From positions 1 through 36,246 of the IMG/VR virus record IMGVR_UViG_3300028388_004050: 36,246 nucleotides of DNA. One strand, written 5' to 3'. The notes under the pieces are model-generated. The model worked only from the letters and a program-made list of their open reading frames with translations, did not search any database and was not told the DNA's origin. This DNA comes from a virus. Position numbers and translations under genes: made by a program. Shown piece after piece: positions 10,208 to 18,698 of this stretch (positions are counted from its first letter, which is position 1; every line of letters starts with the position of its first letter).

Positions 10208-10804
10208 CTAGTTTTTTGTTCTAATCTCAACATTTTTTGGCACAGAAAACTTGATGTTATCGTGCTTATGGTAAATTACAAATTGGGTGTTGGGGAATTC
10301 CATAAACATGTTTTCCCAAATCGGTCTCCAGTTATTCGTAAGCCTCGCGTTATTAGAAGTGCTACGATCACTGTTGAGAAATAGGTCTGACGAGCTGCGC
10401 AGGTTGAAATCAAACATGGAATCGAACCCATACATGTGGATTTCATCAGCGCCGAGCTTGTTGGCTGTGTAATGTGTAGCCATGTGGCCACAATTAAAGT
10501 CTGTATAGTTTGCAGCATATTTTGGCAACACCAAATAAAATTCTTTGATTTGAGCCGCGTATTTTAGGTAAAAGTCAGGGCGCATTTCTGTAAACTTCTT
10601 CGGACGTGCACCAAGTACCCAATCCCCCGGAACAATTACACTACCTTCATCGATAGTCTTCATCATTTTAAAATCTACAATGCACGTTGTATAAACATTA
10701 GCAACTGAAAACGGTGGCAAGTTACAAGTAATCTTTAAGCCTTTACTTGGCTTATACATTACAGCATTATCACCATTACCAATAATATGTGCGACTTTGC
10801 TCAC
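10208..10804 (-). CDS. Glycosyltransferase-like protein (GT42/GT29/DUF115-like fold)
   Basis: A 198-aa protein. The N-terminal VAHIIGNGDNAVMY resembles the nucleotide-binding start (xxxGNGPS) of bacterial GT42 sialyltransferases and DUF115 proteins, and NKLGADEIHMYGFDSMFD matches the later Gly-Phe/Ile-Asp strand of these folds. It is the last gene of the sugar operon, overlapping the previous gene by 4 nt (ATGA). The predicted role is transfer of a sugar from a CMP or UDP donor; donor and acceptor cannot be read from sequence. It shares the YGFD signature with the C-terminal domain of the fusion at 1647-2735. Confidence 0.55.
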   Translation of the reverse strand: MSKVAHIIGNGDNAVMYKPSKGLKITCNLPPFSVANVYTTCIVDFKMMKTIDEGSVIVPGDWVLGARPKKFTEMRPDFYLKYAAQIKEFYLVLPKYAANYTDFNCGHMATHYTANKLGADEIHMYGFDSMFDFNLRSSSDLFLNSDRSTSNNARLTNNWRPIWENMFMEFPNTQFVIYHKHDNIKFSVPKNVEIRTKN

Positions 10805-11463
10805 TTCTGTACCTCTTTAAGAATATGTTGCTTACCTTTCGCACCAGTCCAATGCATAACAACTGGATTGTCTGGTGCGGTGTTGTCTTGCAGGTCGAGA
10901 CGCAATGTGTTATATTTTCGTGGCAGATCGGTTATGTGTAATAGCCGCCGTATACCAGGGCGAAGTAACTGATGGAGAACTTCTTGATCACCATCACGCG
11001 GAAATTGTTCAACTGCAGCTACCCACTCATCCAAAATAATTGGGCGGTCCTTAAATGCGACAACACCACTGTTGTGCCACTTTTCTCCTCGACGTTTTGA
11101 CCACGGGACATCTTCTACCATAGCAAGTTTGTTTGGTTCAACATTATCAAAAATTGGTAGTAAATTACCTCTAACTTCACAATCAGTGTCGATCCAACAA
11201 ACATAATTCGCTATCTTAGACGCTTCCTGCATAGCAGCGGGCTTTTTAAACCACCCCTTTGCTTTATGTTTTGTCATGTCTAAAATACCATCGCTTATTA
11301 TCGCGAACTCATCATGTGCAATCTCCGACATACCAAAATCACAAACTAAGATCTCCGCTCTACCGCCAGGATTGTGTTTTCGAAATTTTCTTAAAAACCA
11401 ATCCAGCATCCAATCAGTCTTTTTATCACATCCGGTGATAAAAAGTTTATCATATGATTTCAT
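10801..11463 (-). CDS. Glycosyltransferase-like protein with DTD motif
   Basis: About 220 aa from the chosen start (MKSYDKLFITGCDKKTDWML); two upstream ATGs exist. The core ANYVCWIDTDCEVRGNL has the D-x-D pattern used by GT-A glycosyltransferases to hold metal and nucleotide sugar, followed by WHNSGVVAFKDRP and GDQEVLHQLL, which match the GT8-like layout. It overlaps the previous gene by 14 nt and the next by 4 nt. Confidence 0.6.
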   Translation of the reverse strand: MKSYDKLFITGCDKKTDWMLDWFLRKFRKHNPGGRAEILVCDFGMSEIAHDEFAIISDGILDMTKHKAKGWFKKPAAMQEASKIANYVCWIDTDCEVRGNLLPIFDNVEPNKLAMVEDVPWSKRRGEKWHNSGVVAFKDRPIILDEWVAAVEQFPRDGDQEVLHQLLRPGIRRLLHITDLPRKYNTLRLDLQDNTAPDNPVVMHWTGAKGKQHILKEVQK

Positions 11464-12097
11464 ATCCTTCACCATAATTATGTTTAGCCTGTACACCATA
11501 CTGATTTTGAATCGTTGTGAACGAATCGTGAGCTTCTACAGGCCACGGATAATATTCTTCCAAGAACGGAAACATATCAACATTCAAAAACACATCTGTT
11601 GGGCGTGCATGCAATCGAGCTTCTGTGATAATAATTCGGGCGGCTTCTGGTTTAATTCTATATCCGTGAGCGCCAGGGAAATATCTCTTCGATGTTAACG
11701 GATTGACACCAAGTCTCAGAGGATCATTGTACTTACCATATGACGGCCGCCCAAGGTTAATACATCCTTTGTACGAAATTTTATCAGGAATCTTATTAAC
11801 CAATACCGCATCATGCTCAAAAATTGTGTACTGCTGATTGTCTTCAACAGCTTTTTTCCATAGCGTAAAATGCGACAAAAATGCTGCTTGACAATTCTCT
11901 GGCCGCGACCACCTCTCCACCAATCCACTAGGATCAATCTTTTCTTGTTTTAGCTTCTGTTCGATGTCTGTGTTTAGAGGTGTGATCGCCGGAAAAATTT
12001 CCACCTCCATACCAAAAGACGCCGCAGATTTTATACACCGCTTAGCAGCCTCTACAGATCGATTATTATCGAGAATTGTAATTACATAATTTTTCAT
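11450..12097 (-). CDS. GT25-type glycosyltransferase
   Basis: About 215 aa starting at MKNYVITILDNNRSVEAAKR. It has the GT25 pattern: an N-terminal YVITI strand, the mid CQAAFLSHFTLWKKAVEDN segment, TIFEHDAVLV (acidic metal site), then PGAHGYRIKPEAARIII. GT25 enzymes add galactose or glucose to lipooligosaccharide. The ATG overlaps the upstream TGA (ATGA). It is paralogous to the next upstream gene. Confidence 0.72.
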   Translation of the reverse strand: MKNYVITILDNNRSVEAAKRCIKSAASFGMEVEIFPAITPLNTDIEQKLKQEKIDPSGLVERWSRPENCQAAFLSHFTLWKKAVEDNQQYTIFEHDAVLVNKIPDKISYKGCINLGRPSYGKYNDPLRLGVNPLTSKRYFPGAHGYRIKPEAARIIITEARLHARPTDVFLNVDMFPFLEEYYPWPVEAHDSFTTIQNQYGVQAKHNYGEGYEII

Positions 12098-12789
12098 TGT
12101 GTGGTTGTTGAGGGTAGACCCTGTACCTTTGTATAAAACTTCGTTGAAACACCTAAACGAGCAATTAGCTGACGGCACATTAATGCATCATTAGGCCACA
12201 ATCCATATTGATTGACTGCATCAAGTAGGTTTCTGGCTCCACGTGGTGTAACTATATATGCAGAGTTACCAGCAAGCCCTTGCGGAACAGTATCCACATC
12301 AATCTTAGGAACAGCAACAATTGGTTGATTTGCTTGAGATATCACCTGTTGGTAAAACTTAGATGCTAATCGAGTTGCTCCACGAGGATCATTTAATCCG
12401 ACGATATCAAACCGGCCAGTGTCAAAGTCTTCTGGCAATTTATTGATAAACATAGCATCATGCTCTAGAACAACGATCGGTTGATTGTCCCTGTAAGCAA
12501 GATCCCACAAAAAGTAATGGCTTAGCGCACATGCAATACGTTTATTTGGATCAGCAGTTGGATAGGCCGTTTTTGTCAACCCACTGTGAAAATCAATCTG
12601 CTCACCCAACCATGGATAATTCCACTTAATGTTATTCTCGCTTAATAGCCGATCAACATCATGTGGCTGTACAGCAAAAAACTTTTTTATATCAAACTGA
12701 TTACCAACTTTTTTGCTGCTGTCACATAGTGTACGAAATCCTTGCTCAGATACCGGTGATCCATATACGACGATAGCATATACGTTCAC
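12094..12789 (-). CDS. GT25-type glycosyltransferase (second paralogue)
   Basis: A 231-aa protein with the same plan as the gene downstream: RIACALSHYFLWDLAYRDNQ, IVVLEHDAMFINKLP and GLAGNSAYIVTPRGARNLLD. Two adjacent GT25-type genes suggest two linkages of one oligosaccharide or a recent duplication. The ATG overlaps the upstream stop by 4 nt. Confidence 0.72.
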   Translation of the reverse strand: MNVYAIVVYGSPVSEQGFRTLCDSSKKVGNQFDIKKFFAVQPHDVDRLLSENNIKWNYPWLGEQIDFHSGLTKTAYPTADPNKRIACALSHYFLWDLAYRDNQPIVVLEHDAMFINKLPEDFDTGRFDIVGLNDPRGATRLASKFYQQVISQANQPIVAVPKIDVDTVPQGLAGNSAYIVTPRGARNLLDAVNQYGLWPNDALMCRQLIARLGVSTKFYTKVQGLPSTTTQ

Positions 12790-13418
12790 TTGACCACCTC
12801 TATAATGTAGCTATCTGGCTCACCACTTAGCTTTCTGTTATCGTGGTCAATTATCTGGCTGTCCCCGACGACCTTGTTCAATGTCGTGCGGAAATAATTC
12901 ATCTCTAGCTGGTTATATCGTTCCGGGTAGCGCAGCAACCACGGGTGTTGAAGCTGCTGTGATGTCATTGTATCCAGCGGCCAAACGTCTTCAATAAAAT
13001 ATTGTCCCCGATCAGCTACACGCGGCCAAATATTTTTTAGCGTGTCAGCATTAGCTCTTGGTGTATGCAATCCATCATCAATCACAACATCAAACTGAAC
13101 ATCTTTCCACTTGCTGGACATTTGAAACTGTACTCCAGCTTGAGTAGAATCAGTTTTTAACCAATGCACACGAGGATCTTGCAGCACATCAATATCTTCT
13201 ACCTTTACGCGTGTGAAAATATCAATTCCATAGATCTGAGCTTGAGGAAAGTACTCCAACCACGCTTTTATACTTTCGCCGCGAAAGATTCCCACTTCTA
13301 GCAGGTTAAACTGCTTGTCCTTAAAAGACGCAAGGCGATCTTGGTATATCAAATGATAGTGATGCTTTTTAGCTTTATCACATCCAAATTTATTAAATAG
13401 ATTTTCTAGTGCACTCAC
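12786..13418 (-). CDS. Class I SAM-dependent methyltransferase
   Basis: A 210-aa protein. Motif I NLLEVGIFRGESIKAWLEYF, then IYGIDIF (acidic end of strand 2) and FDVVIDDGLHT fit Methyltransf_24-like or macrocin-O-methyltransferase-like enzymes that methylate sugar hydroxyls in antibiotic and capsule pathways. Its position between glycosyltransferases suggests O-methylation of a glycan. It has 4-nt overlaps on both sides. Confidence 0.72.
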   Translation of the reverse strand: MSALENLFNKFGCDKAKKHHYHLIYQDRLASFKDKQFNLLEVGIFRGESIKAWLEYFPQAQIYGIDIFTRVKVEDIDVLQDPRVHWLKTDSTQAGVQFQMSSKWKDVQFDVVIDDGLHTPRANADTLKNIWPRVADRGQYFIEDVWPLDTMTSQQLQHPWLLRYPERYNQLEMNYFRTTLNKVVGDSQIIDHDNRKLSGEPDSYIIEVVK

Positions 13419-14146
13419 AATCTCTTCTCCACTTTGATCATACGCCCATGTCCATCAGAGCTCTTTGCTCCACCGCGAATACTAGTATGTATATCACCAT
13501 ACGGTTGGCTAAGAACTTGATACCATCCCCATTCAGCCGCCCGCAAAACTTTTTGGTTGTGCAATAAGTATACTGTTGCTGGATCAAAGTGCTTAGGCGA
13601 ATGCATTATAACAATGTCTGGTAAATATTCGCACCAATCATTACTTTCTGCGGTTTGATCAGCGACCCGTACTACATCCAAATTATCTACTCTTCTATGC
13701 ATAAAACCAACAGGACCTTGATCTTTTGCAACCTTTAACCATTGGTTAAAATTTACTTTGTTGGATAGCTTTGAGTCCCAACGCAACCTAACTATAACAT
13801 CATATTGGTTTTTGTCAAAAGTTTTTAACAAATCAGCATGTGCAATTATTTGTTTAGTCGAGTGTTTATGTTTTGTATAAGCACGCTGGGATTTTAACCG
13901 AACATAATCCTCGTGCTTCTTGTTACGTGATGGTGGTGTGTCAGTAACTGGACAGTAATCAACGGTTGGTTCATCAGACACATATAAGCGATCTTGAATA
14001 GGAGAAGGAACCATATGTTGATATCCATCCCACGTATGGTAATAAAAATCAGCAGTATGAAATATTGACTGCTGTTGCTTATTGCGTTCTAACACTGTGT
14101 TTTGTGGTAAACGGCATAGGCCAGATACACAGACGGCAACTTTCAT
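13415..14146 (-). CDS. Putative glycosyltransferase-like protein (243 aa)
   Basis: Begins MKVAVCVSGLCRLPQNTVLE, and has ADFYYHTWDG and YDVIVRLRWDSKLS. This plan (short N-terminal strand, Y-H-T-W, IxR.R.D) resembles uncharacterised WavE-like sugar enzymes found in marine phages and bacterial polysaccharide loci. No catalytic residues can be assigned with certainty. It lies in the middle of the sugar operon with 4-nt overlaps. Confidence 0.5.
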   Translation of the reverse strand: MKVAVCVSGLCRLPQNTVLERNKQQQSIFHTADFYYHTWDGYQHMVPSPIQDRLYVSDEPTVDYCPVTDTPPSRNKKHEDYVRLKSQRAYTKHKHSTKQIIAHADLLKTFDKNQYDVIVRLRWDSKLSNKVNFNQWLKVAKDQGPVGFMHRRVDNLDVVRVADQTAESNDWCEYLPDIVIMHSPKHFDPATVYLLHNQKVLRAAEWGWYQVLSQPYGDIHTSIRGGAKSSDGHGRMIKVEKRL

Positions 14147-14826
14147 TGGTAAAACGTGTTCCTTGTTGGACCAGAAGCAAAATCATAACCCCAGTGTTCA
14201 ATATCTTTTGCATACCAGTCAGCTACAATTTGGATTGTCTTTGCTGTATATATGTCTTTATACGATCCTTTGTTTAAAGCTGTAACATTTCGCGCGCGGC
14301 TCATAGCAACCACATTAAAATAATTACACAAATCTTCGTTAAGATTCTCAAACCTTAACATGTCACATCTGACTTTACCATCATTATCACAAACATGATC
14401 AAATGCAGGATACCACCCACGAACAGCGCGGTGCCACATATATGGTTGATTTCCCCACTTATGGCGTTCTTCCAAAAACGCCTCAAAGCTAGAAACATCT
14501 GCATAACTGGCAGGAACCTTTTTCTCTACCTCAATAACCTTTTTCGCAAAAAAGTACCGAGAAACAACCCTATCCCATGGGTTACGAATTACAGCAAATG
14601 CCTGGTAATTGTTTTGTACTGACTGTTTAAGATCTCGCCACCGAGCATGTTCATAGCCATGATGATCGCCCAACGAATTCATTTTATCAAGCAGTGCTTT
14701 GGTGTACTCTGCACTTTTATGATTGTTTGGAGATGCTACAATAAATTTACCCGCGAGAACAGGACTCTTACGAATAGTCATACCCGCATTTTTAGGAATG
14801 TGTATAAAAATCTTTTCAGCAATCAT
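14143..14826 (-). CDS. Sulfotransferase-family protein
   Basis: A 227-aa protein. The 5'-phosphosulfate loop KIFIHIPKNAGMTIRKSP and the 3'-phosphate motif FAVIRNPWDRVVSRYFF are the hallmarks of PAPS-dependent carbohydrate sulfotransferases (Sulfotransfer_2-like). Predicted reaction: transfer of sulfate from PAPS to a sugar hydroxyl. PAPS would have to come from the host. The context implies a sulfated glycan. It has 4-nt overlaps with both neighbours. Confidence 0.75.
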   Translation of the reverse strand: MIAEKIFIHIPKNAGMTIRKSPVLAGKFIVASPNNHKSAEYTKALLDKMNSLGDHHGYEHARWRDLKQSVQNNYQAFAVIRNPWDRVVSRYFFAKKVIEVEKKVPASYADVSSFEAFLEERHKWGNQPYMWHRAVRGWYPAFDHVCDNDGKVRCDMLRFENLNEDLCNYFNVVAMSRARNVTALNKGSYKDIYTAKTIQIVADWYAKDIEHWGYDFASGPTRNTFYQ

Positions 14827-15287
14827 GCTCGTTGATCCATTCTAGCTTTTATTTCTGTTGAGCTGATTGACTGTGTATACGGAAGATAAACCAGAACAAT
14901 CTCACGTTCGTCCAACCACTGTTGAGTAAACTGCATCTGGGAGTAATAGTCACGATTTGCCCAATCTGTGCCAATAGCAATTATATCTGGTTTGACGCGT
15001 TCGATTGCTGGCTTGCTATCTGCTCCACCCGTATTAGCAACTACCTGATCAACATATTTACAAGCCTGTAAAACTTCATATCGTTCTTCATATGTGCAAA
15101 CAGGACCATTGCCTTTATAGCTTGCAATAAACTGATCAGTGTTTAAGCTGACAACAACTTTATCTGCAATTCGTGTGCAATTACGTAAAAAGTTTACATG
15201 ACCCGCATGAAACAAGTCGAAAGTACCCCCGGTATACAATGTTGTGTACCTAGGCCCTCGAGACGATAGTGGTCGAACAACAGACAT
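14823..15287 (-). CDS. Cytidylyltransferase, TagD/glycerol-3-phosphate type
   Basis: A 154-aa single-domain nucleotidyltransferase. YTGGTFDLFHAGHVNFLRNC contains the HxGH signature, and YTQSISSTEIKARM is the C-terminal ISST motif. The best fit is glycerol-3-phosphate cytidylyltransferase, which makes CDP-glycerol; ethanolamine-phosphate or ADP-heptose-type substrates are alternatives. The size matches stand-alone TagD-like enzymes. It would provide an activated precursor for the operon's transferases. Confidence 0.78.
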   Translation of the reverse strand: MSVVRPLSSRGPRYTTLYTGGTFDLFHAGHVNFLRNCTRIADKVVVSLNTDQFIASYKGNGPVCTYEERYEVLQACKYVDQVVANTGGADSKPAIERVKPDIIAIGTDWANRDYYSQMQFTQQWLDEREIVLVYLPYTQSISSTEIKARMDQRA

Positions 15288-16069
15288 TACTGAACCTCAT
15301 TGATCAGCGCTTGAACGTTTTCACCTCGCGCTGGTAGTTTATCTTTTAGGAAGAAATGTACAAAGTGAGCATCTTGCACATACTGCGGCTTAACTGCTTT
15401 ATATAGACAATTCCAAACATATGGCAGATTGACCACTTTCATCTTTTCTTGCTTAACCCAAACGTTGAGCAGCGTTTGATCAGTTGACCATTTCCATGTG
15501 CCGACACCATCAACAAACGGTTTAAATTCAGGGCGCATTAAAAATTGCTTGGGTGTTTGTCCTCGCAAATACTGCTGAATATTTTTGTTAATCACCATCA
15601 TACCCATGTTGTAAAACTCAGCGCCACGATTATTCCACTTCCAATCGATGCTTTTCAGGGTACCATATTGCATCCGTGAATAGTTTACCACCTTTGCAAC
15701 ATGTTGATCAGTAATCGGAGCATCACGCTCAACAACACCACCGAAGGAATACTTTTCCGGAACCTGTTCAAATATGTTTGGGGAATCGGGTCGGATCCAA
15801 ATGTCACTGTCGATTATTGCAATTTGATCATACTTTGGTAGGTATGTAAATGCATTCTCCTTTTCGAAGATAGGCAAATACCCGAGACGCTCAACAGCTT
15901 CTCGGCTTCGATTAGTGGCAAACGGGTCTGGTTTAATCATCAAAATCGGAGTACGTTGGACAATATGATCAATATTATGCTTCTTGCAGTATTCGGCTAC
16001 CGATGCAATACAATGATCATATAATTTAGATCTTTTACCCACGTACACCTGATATATCATTCTCTTCAT
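15287..16069 (-). CDS. Glycosyltransferase, GT8-like
   Basis: A 260-aa protein. QIAIIDSDIWIRPDSPNIFE has the D-x-D metal site of GT-A enzymes. NMGMMVINK, WSTDQTLLNVW and the C-terminal VHFFLKDK are the usual order in GT8-like enzymes. It overlaps the next gene by one base and the previous by 4. Likely transfers a hexose to the operon's glycan. Confidence 0.65.
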   Translation of the reverse strand: MKRMIYQVYVGKRSKLYDHCIASVAEYCKKHNIDHIVQRTPILMIKPDPFATNRSREAVERLGYLPIFEKENAFTYLPKYDQIAIIDSDIWIRPDSPNIFEQVPEKYSFGGVVERDAPITDQHVAKVVNYSRMQYGTLKSIDWKWNNRGAEFYNMGMMVINKNIQQYLRGQTPKQFLMRPEFKPFVDGVGTWKWSTDQTLLNVWVKQEKMKVVNLPYVWNCLYKAVKPQYVQDAHFVHFFLKDKLPARGENVQALINEVQ

Positions 16070-16296
16070 GATCGAATTCTCGTAATAATATGATTGTTGT
16101 GATATACAATAATTTGGTTCGCAAGATCTGTCGCTTGATCTGCGCCCTCCCGGAAACGATTTTTCTTAATCCCTTCATCAACAAAATATTGCAGGTTACT
16201 TAATGTTCCTTGCTTTCGTTCCTGAGGCAAAGTAAAGCCATCGACAATGCTTTCCCACTCGGAACGAGCATTCAACACATCAAATATTGTATTCAC
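16066..16296 (-). CDS. Hypothetical protein (76 aa)
   Basis: A helical, charged protein (IFDVLNARSEWESIVDGFTL...ADQATDLANQIIVYHNN). No family recognised. It is tightly packed between the HAD gene and the GT8-like gene (ATGA overlap), which argues for a linked role. Confidence 0.6.
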   Translation of the reverse strand: MNTIFDVLNARSEWESIVDGFTLPQERKQGTLSNLQYFVDEGIKKNRFREGADQATDLANQIIVYHNNHIITRIRS

Positions 16297-16884
16297 TTAA
16301 ACATCTCCGACAACATAATTATAAACATGCTTCCAATTCTTTAGTACGGGGACAAGCCATTCTTGTTGATTGTGTCCATGTTCGATCAGCACCGAGTCCA
16401 ACCCAGCGTTAAGACCAGCGATGGCATTTTCCGGCTTGTCTTCGACCCACAATAAAGCACTATCTTTGTACTCAGCAAGAGCATCATCTTTATCAGCCCC
16501 TGTATCCAGGTACACAAACCGGTCGAAGACCGTCTCACCAAATAGCCGCTGGAGGTTCATTGTCCGTAGCTTTTGAGCATACGGATCAAGTGAGAGTGAA
16601 GTAATTACATGGAACATGTAGCCATGTTGCTCATGCAGCTTTTTCACGTAATGAATTGCATCACGCAGAGGAGGAACAAAACCAATTGCGGCCGATTGAT
16701 TGAACAGCCGTATTAGCTCTTTCATATCAGGCCGTTCAATACCATACCGCAAATGCATATCATAATCAAGCACATGCGGATGCTGCTTTAGATATCCGTT
16801 TTGTTCCATCCACGAGTCAAAAGCGCCCTCCCAATCCAAGAGAACGCCATCAACATCAGTTAGAATTACTCGCTTCGAAGTCAT
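16297..16884 (-). CDS. HAD-superfamily phosphatase (NT5C-like)
   Basis: A 195-aa protein. Motif I VILTDVDGVLLDWEGAF (nucleophile Asp and acid/base Asp), motif II FHVITSLS and motif IV ALLWVEDKPENAIAG are in the right order for a HAD phosphatase, close to the 5'(3')-deoxyribonucleotidase group. The substrate could be a nucleotide or a sugar/glycerol phosphate of the pathway; position as first gene of the operon favours the latter. The promoter at 16914-16942 is just upstream, inside the preceding gene. Confidence 0.7.
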   Translation of the reverse strand: MTSKRVILTDVDGVLLDWEGAFDSWMEQNGYLKQHPHVLDYDMHLRYGIERPDMKELIRLFNQSAAIGFVPPLRDAIHYVKKLHEQHGYMFHVITSLSLDPYAQKLRTMNLQRLFGETVFDRFVYLDTGADKDDALAEYKDSALLWVEDKPENAIAGLNAGLDSVLIEHGHNQQEWLVPVLKNWKHVYNYVVGDV

Positions 16885-17218
16885 TATCCAACCTTCTTAT
16901 CACTTCCACATCAAATATAGTGTCTTCATCAAAAGAAGTCAACGCTTGTTTTTGTCTGAGGTCGTCAATAGCCTGGTCAATGGTGGTCCAGTATACCCAC
17001 GAAACCAAGCAATGCACATCATCGCGGAACAAAAAATCAATTAACCAAACTAGATTAAACTTGCCTTGCCGCTTCCAAGCCCAGTTTCTAGCAGAAAACG
17101 ATTGGTTAGATGAGCCCCCAAGCACCGTGTTTAAAACAATTGATAATGAAGTGACAACACGCCGAACATACCTTCCAAACGATGAATACCAAAACCCTAA
17201 ATCATCACCACTGTTCAT
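16856..17218 (-). CDS. Conserved phage protein with GG-SNQSFSARNW motif (120 aa)
   Basis: Contains VVTSLSIVLNTVLGGSSNQS then FSARNWAWKRQGKFNLVWLI and a following HCLVSW. This G-G-x-x-N-x-[ST]-F-S-A-R pattern with a downstream lysine-rich, hydrophobic segment and a Cys/His pair recurs in many tailed phages; the function is unknown to me. The start is one of several close ATGs overlapping the previous gene. Its 3' part hosts the promoter for the sugar operon, and it overlaps the HAD gene by 29 nt. Confidence 0.65.
   Translation of the reverse strand: MNSGDDLGFWYSSFGRYVRRVVTSLSIVLNTVLGGSSNQSFSARNWAWKRQGKFNLVWLIDFLFRDDVHCLVSWVYWTTIDQAIDDLRQKQALTSFDEDTIFDVEVIRRLDNDFEASNSN
16914..16942 (-). promoter_or_regulatory. 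Internal early promoter for the sugar operon
   Basis: On the minus strand TTGACT, 17 nt, TATATT, located inside the coding sequence of the 120-aa gene and about 30 nt upstream of the HAD gene. Confidence 0.75.
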
Positions 17219-17378
17219 CATCTTCCAACTCATCATCTTCGCAATATTCCCAAATGTAGTTTTTATACTTTGGCTGCGTTTTACGCTCTTCATGAATACG
17301 ACGAGCGCGTTCCAGATAGTTGTTCTTATTGCGATCACGTTTTTTATTACGTGGATCAAAACGACTATACTTAGCCAT
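17205..17378 (-). CDS. Small charged protein (57 aa)
   Basis: MAKYSRFDPRNKKRDRNKNN then a helical middle (YLERARRIHEERK) and a very acidic tail (EYCEDDELEDDEQW). Half basic, half acidic; no family recognised. It overlaps the start of the 120-aa gene and follows the glutaredoxin gene by 2 nt. Confidence 0.6.
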   Translation of the reverse strand: MAKYSRFDPRNKKRDRNKNNYLERARRIHEERKTQPKYKNYIWEYCEDDELEDDEQW

Positions 17379-17380
17379 TG

Positions 17381-17632
17381 TTAAAATTGTCCTTGTCCAT
17401 AATTACCAATTGTGTTTTCGATTTCCTGGGCAAATTCAGTATACCCTCCAACATGTCTGTTGTTCCAGATGATTTGAGGAACCGTCTTTGCACCAGGAAA
17501 CCTTTGTTTAAAGTCTTGCTGTGTTTGCTTATCATCTACGGTTATATACTGATAATCAAGAGAATATTGCTCCGCGAGACGCTTCGCCTTTTCACAAAAC
17601 ACACATGAAGATGTGCCGTAGATGATAACCAT
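17381..17632 (-). CDS. Glutaredoxin
   Basis: An 83-aa single-domain thioredoxin fold. The active site SSCVFCEKAK (CxxC variant C-V-F-C), the TVPQI cis-proline loop and the HVGGYTEF glutathione-binding motif are all present. It would regenerate the C-terminal cysteines of ribonucleotide reductase or serve general redox balance. It overlaps the membrane-peptide gene by one base (TAATG). Confidence 0.85.
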   Translation of the reverse strand: MVIIYGTSSCVFCEKAKRLAEQYSLDYQYITVDDKQTQQDFKQRFPGAKTVPQIIWNNRHVGGYTEFAQEIENTIGNYGQGQF

Positions 17633-17751
17633 TATTCTACAGTTTCTCTACCAAGAACTTTGTCTACTAGCTTTTTAACCCATGCAGGTTGTGGAAGAAA
17701 ATTCCATCCCACAATTAAACCTACAACAGCTCCAATTAGCATTTCAACCAT
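17632..17751 (-). CDS. 39-aa membrane peptide
   Basis: MVEMLIGAVVGLIVGWNFLP with one membrane helix, then a short amphipathic basic segment (WVKKLVDKVLGRETVE). It overlaps phoH upstream by 8 nt and the glutaredoxin start downstream (TAATG), so it is embedded in a translated operon. No family recognised. Confidence 0.55.
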   Translation of the reverse strand: MVEMLIGAVVGLIVGWNFLPQPAWVKKLVDKVLGRETVE

Positions 17752-18451
17752 TTTTTGCCTCCAACATTTCCTTTGTTAAAATATAGTCTCGTACTAGACC
17801 TGAACGTACAATATCATCCCAGTTAAAATTTATAACGGTGAACATATTCAAATGTTCCACAATGTCCATAAACCTAAACAAGCCATCGCGTTCATCCTGG
17901 AATCTTAGATCGGTTTGTTTATAGTCACCACAAAAAATAATCCTACACCCTTTACCAACTCGTGTCATTACTGTGTCCAACTCGTTAAAATTCATATTCT
18001 GCATTTCGTCAACAACGACAACAGAATTCCTCCATGTAACACCACGCAAATATGATGTGGTGTCAAACTCAATCACCTTTCCCGATACAGCCTTATTATA
18101 TGAAGATCCTTCTCCAAACAACTCATCGCAAATTTGTTTATATGGACTCTTAAAAGGATCTTCTTTTTCCCCTCGTGTACCCGGAAGAAAACCTTGATCT
18201 CTTGTCGGGACGGTCGATCTAATAATTACAACCTTTTCTTGCGGTGTGTTTTCATCTAGTACCGTCTCGAGGGCAAGGTATAGAGCAATAAATGTTTTAC
18301 CAGTACCAGCACTACCTGCTAGCACCATGTTAAATCCCTCATCCCACGCCCCAAACGCTTTTTCTTGATTTAGCGTAATAGGATCAAATTCTAATAAGTC
18401 ATCCAAGCGGACAGACATACTGCCGTTGGGCTTTTTTTCTCTTTTACCCAT
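17744..18451 (-). CDS. phoH: PhoH-like P-loop ATPase
   Basis: A 235-aa protein. Walker A VLAGSAGTGKTFIALYLALE, Walker B NSVVVVDEMQNMNFNEL and the later GKGCRIIFCGDYKQTDLR sensor segment match the PhoH family, which is very common in marine phages. The biochemical role in phages is not established; related proteins couple ATPase activity to RNA metabolism. It overlaps the MPTYT-type gene by one base. Confidence 0.92.
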   Translation of the reverse strand: MGKREKKPNGSMSVRLDDLLEFDPITLNQEKAFGAWDEGFNMVLAGSAGTGKTFIALYLALETVLDENTPQEKVVIIRSTVPTRDQGFLPGTRGEKEDPFKSPYKQICDELFGEGSSYNKAVSGKVIEFDTTSYLRGVTWRNSVVVVDEMQNMNFNELDTVMTRVGKGCRIIFCGDYKQTDLRFQDERDGLFRFMDIVEHLNMFTVINFNWDDIVRSGLVRDYILTKEMLEAKNG

Positions 18452-18681
18452 CAGTCATTAATCGTATTATTACGACCTGTTCCCGATTTTACTCTGCTGA
18501 GAACTTCTTTCCACCCATCCCCAGCTTGCCGCAACGTACCATGCCGTGCGGAAACAAATGATGGTGTCGACAGCTGTTGTGTGTATTCTCCTGATTGGAT
18601 TAGAGACTCGCGCTCTGACAGAGAAAGCGTCATCTCTTTGATCTCTCCAGTGGTGTTGTTCTTCATCGTGTATGTTGGCAT
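18451..18681 (-). CDS. MPTYT-type small phage protein (76 aa)
   Basis: MPTYTMKNNTTGEIKEMTLS resembles the N-terminus of FmdB-like regulatory proteins common in T4-like marine phages, here without the zinc-binding cysteines. The C-terminal part (GDGWKEVLSRVKSGTGRNNT) also fits that group. The SD GGAG is 6 nt before this ATG; ATG one codon earlier is possible. Confidence 0.6.
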   Translation of the reverse strand: MPTYTMKNNTTGEIKEMTLSLSERESLIQSGEYTQQLSTPSFVSARHGTLRQAGDGWKEVLSRVKSGTGRNNTIND

Positions 18682-18698
18682 CATGTTCTCCAAGTAAT

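Noticed and set aside
16856-17359. 167-aa version of the GG-SNQSFSARNW protein starting at 17359
   Set aside because: The extra N-terminus overlaps the well-supported 57-aa gene at 17205-17378 and has unlikely composition; ATGs near 17218 are better.
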